Assembly (NCBI GenBank): GCA_030626085.1
Contig: DAOUPQ010000099.1
Span: 1-7,013, forward strand
From: Flavobacteriia bacterium
GTDB lineage: Bacteria > Bacteroidota > Bacteroidia > Flavobacteriales > Flavobacteriaceae
Reading direction: 5' to 3'
Length of the DNA: 7,013 nucleotides
The position numbers and the translations under genes were made by a program. The stretch's first letter is position 1, and every line of letters begins with the position of its first letter. Of this stretch, positions 6,379 to 7,013 are shown in pieces. The notes beneath the pieces are model-generated. The model was not told the origin of the DNA, did not search any database, and saw only the letters and a program-made list of their open reading frames with translations.

Positions 6379-6452
6379 AACTATTCCCACACCTTGATGT
6401 CCTGATAGCTATTTAAAAGAAAGAAAAATATTAGAAGAAATATTAAAATAAA
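6379..6452 (+). other. tolC-hlyD spacer with small symmetric elements
   Basis: This is the only sizeable gap inside the efflux operon (74 bases). It holds an 8-base perfect palindrome ATAGCTAT (6405-6412) within CCTGATAGCTATTT and, nearer hlyD, AAATATTA repeated directly at 6426-6433 and 6438-6445. No TAnnTTTG promoter element is seen, so read-through from tetR-tolC is assumed. An in-frame TAA at 6444-6446 fixes hlyD translation to begin at or after 6453. No Shine-Dalgarno sequence is present; the leader is A-rich. Confidence 0.4.
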
Positions 6453-7013
6453 ATGAAAATGAAAATCACTAAAATAATATTCGGATTATTAATTGCTGTA
6501 AGTGTACTTATCTCCTGTAATTCAAATTCTGGTCTTGCAGATGGTTATGGAAATTTTGAAGCTATTGAAACCGTAATTTCTGCTGAAAGTAACGGAAAAT
6601 TATTACAGTTTAACATAGAAGAAGGTCAAACCCTCAAGAAAGATGCCCTTGTAGGATATATTGACACAGTCCAATTGGCATTAAAAAAAGAACAATTAAT
6701 AGCTTCAAAAAATGTTATATCCTCAAAATCTAAAGGAGTTCTTTCTCAAATAAAAGTATTAAAATCACAGCTAAAAACAGCAACAGTTTCTAAAAAAAGA
6801 ACTGAAAATTTAATTGCAGCAAACGCTGGAACACAAAAACAATTAGATGATATTAATGGGAAAATAGATGTGATAAACAACCAAATTATAAGTGTAGAAA
6901 CCCAAAATGCACCTATTGTAAATGAACTAAAGAATCTTGATGTACAAGTAAAACAAATTGAAGATCAAATACAAAAAAGCATCATTAATAATCCTATAAA
7001 TGGGACAGTTTTA
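6453..7013 (+). CDS. HlyD-family periplasmic adaptor (membrane fusion protein) lipoprotein, 3' truncated
   Basis: An open frame of 187 codons that runs off the window end. A lipoprotein signal is clear: MKMKITKIIFGLLIAVSVLISC, lipobox L-I-S-C with Cys22 lipidated. Residues about 33-72 form the first half of a biotinyl-lipoyl-like domain (GNFEAIETVISAESNGKLLQ, then EEGQTLKKDALVGYID). Residues about 74-175 are helical hairpin with heptad-like charged/hydrophobic spacing, the part that docks on TolC. SIINNPINGTVL at 176-187 starts the second lipoyl half-motif (consensus I.APinGtV). The missing part would be the rest of the lipoyl domain, the beta-barrel and the membrane-proximal domain. It resembles adaptors of ABC-type exporters (YbhG/MacA-like), so ABC ATPase and permease genes probably follow. 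Start choice: TAA at 6444-6446 is in frame upstream; ATG 6453 gives MKMK, and ATG 6459 is an almost equal alternative. Confidence 0.92.
   Translation, partial: MKMKITKIIFGLLIAVSVLISCNSNSGLADGYGNFEAIETVISAESNGKLLQFNIEEGQTLKKDALVGYIDTVQLALKKEQLIASKNVISSKSKGVLSQIKVLKSQLKTATVSKKRTENLIAANAGTQKQLDDINGKIDVINNQIISVETQNAPIVNELKNLDVQVKQIEDQIQKSIINNPINGTVL

Overview
The window is a strongly AT-rich chromosomal segment that reads as Bacteroidota, probably a Flavobacteriia-like lineage. Three things point there: start codons preceded by A-rich leaders rather than Shine-Dalgarno boxes, two matches to the Bacteroidota -7 promoter element TAnnTTTG in the one divergent intergenic region, and proteins of Bacteroidota type. 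No rRNA, tRNA, CRISPR array, transposase or phage gene is visible.

Left part (1-1656, + strand): the 3' end of a four-helix-bundle (S23/IVP family) gene, then a degenerate 7-nt tandem repeat that runs up to the start codon of a complete sufD. SufD belongs to the SufBCD scaffold for iron-sulfur cluster assembly. The small gene is probably an insertion inside a suf operon; sufC would be expected just outside the left edge, but it cannot be seen.

Middle part (1759-4349, - strand): a two-gene operon, convergent with sufD, encoding two exported hydrolases. The first transcribed is a lipoprotein zinc carboxypeptidase (M14) with all expected ligands. Five bases after its stop comes a membrane-anchored serine hydrolase of the beta-lactamase/6-aminohexanoate-dimer-hydrolase fold. 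Together they suggest peptide or amide cleavage in the cell envelope; the substrate is unknown.

Right part (4350-7013, + strand): an efflux operon consisting of a TetR-family repressor, a TolC-family outer-membrane channel (2-nt gap after tetR) and an HlyD-family lipoprotein adaptor cut by the window end. The inner-membrane pump, probably ABC permeases plus ATPase, should follow outside the window. The divergent spacer holds back-to-back promoters. The tetR promoter is followed at once by three tandem 13-bp pseudo-palindromic repeats that fill the 5' leader up to the start codon. This is the likely autoregulatory operator and the most notable regulatory structure here.

I see no clearly new multi-gene system. 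The items most worth checking are the 13-bp operator array, the four-helix-bundle gene with its heptanucleotide repeat beside sufD, and the paired envelope hydrolases.
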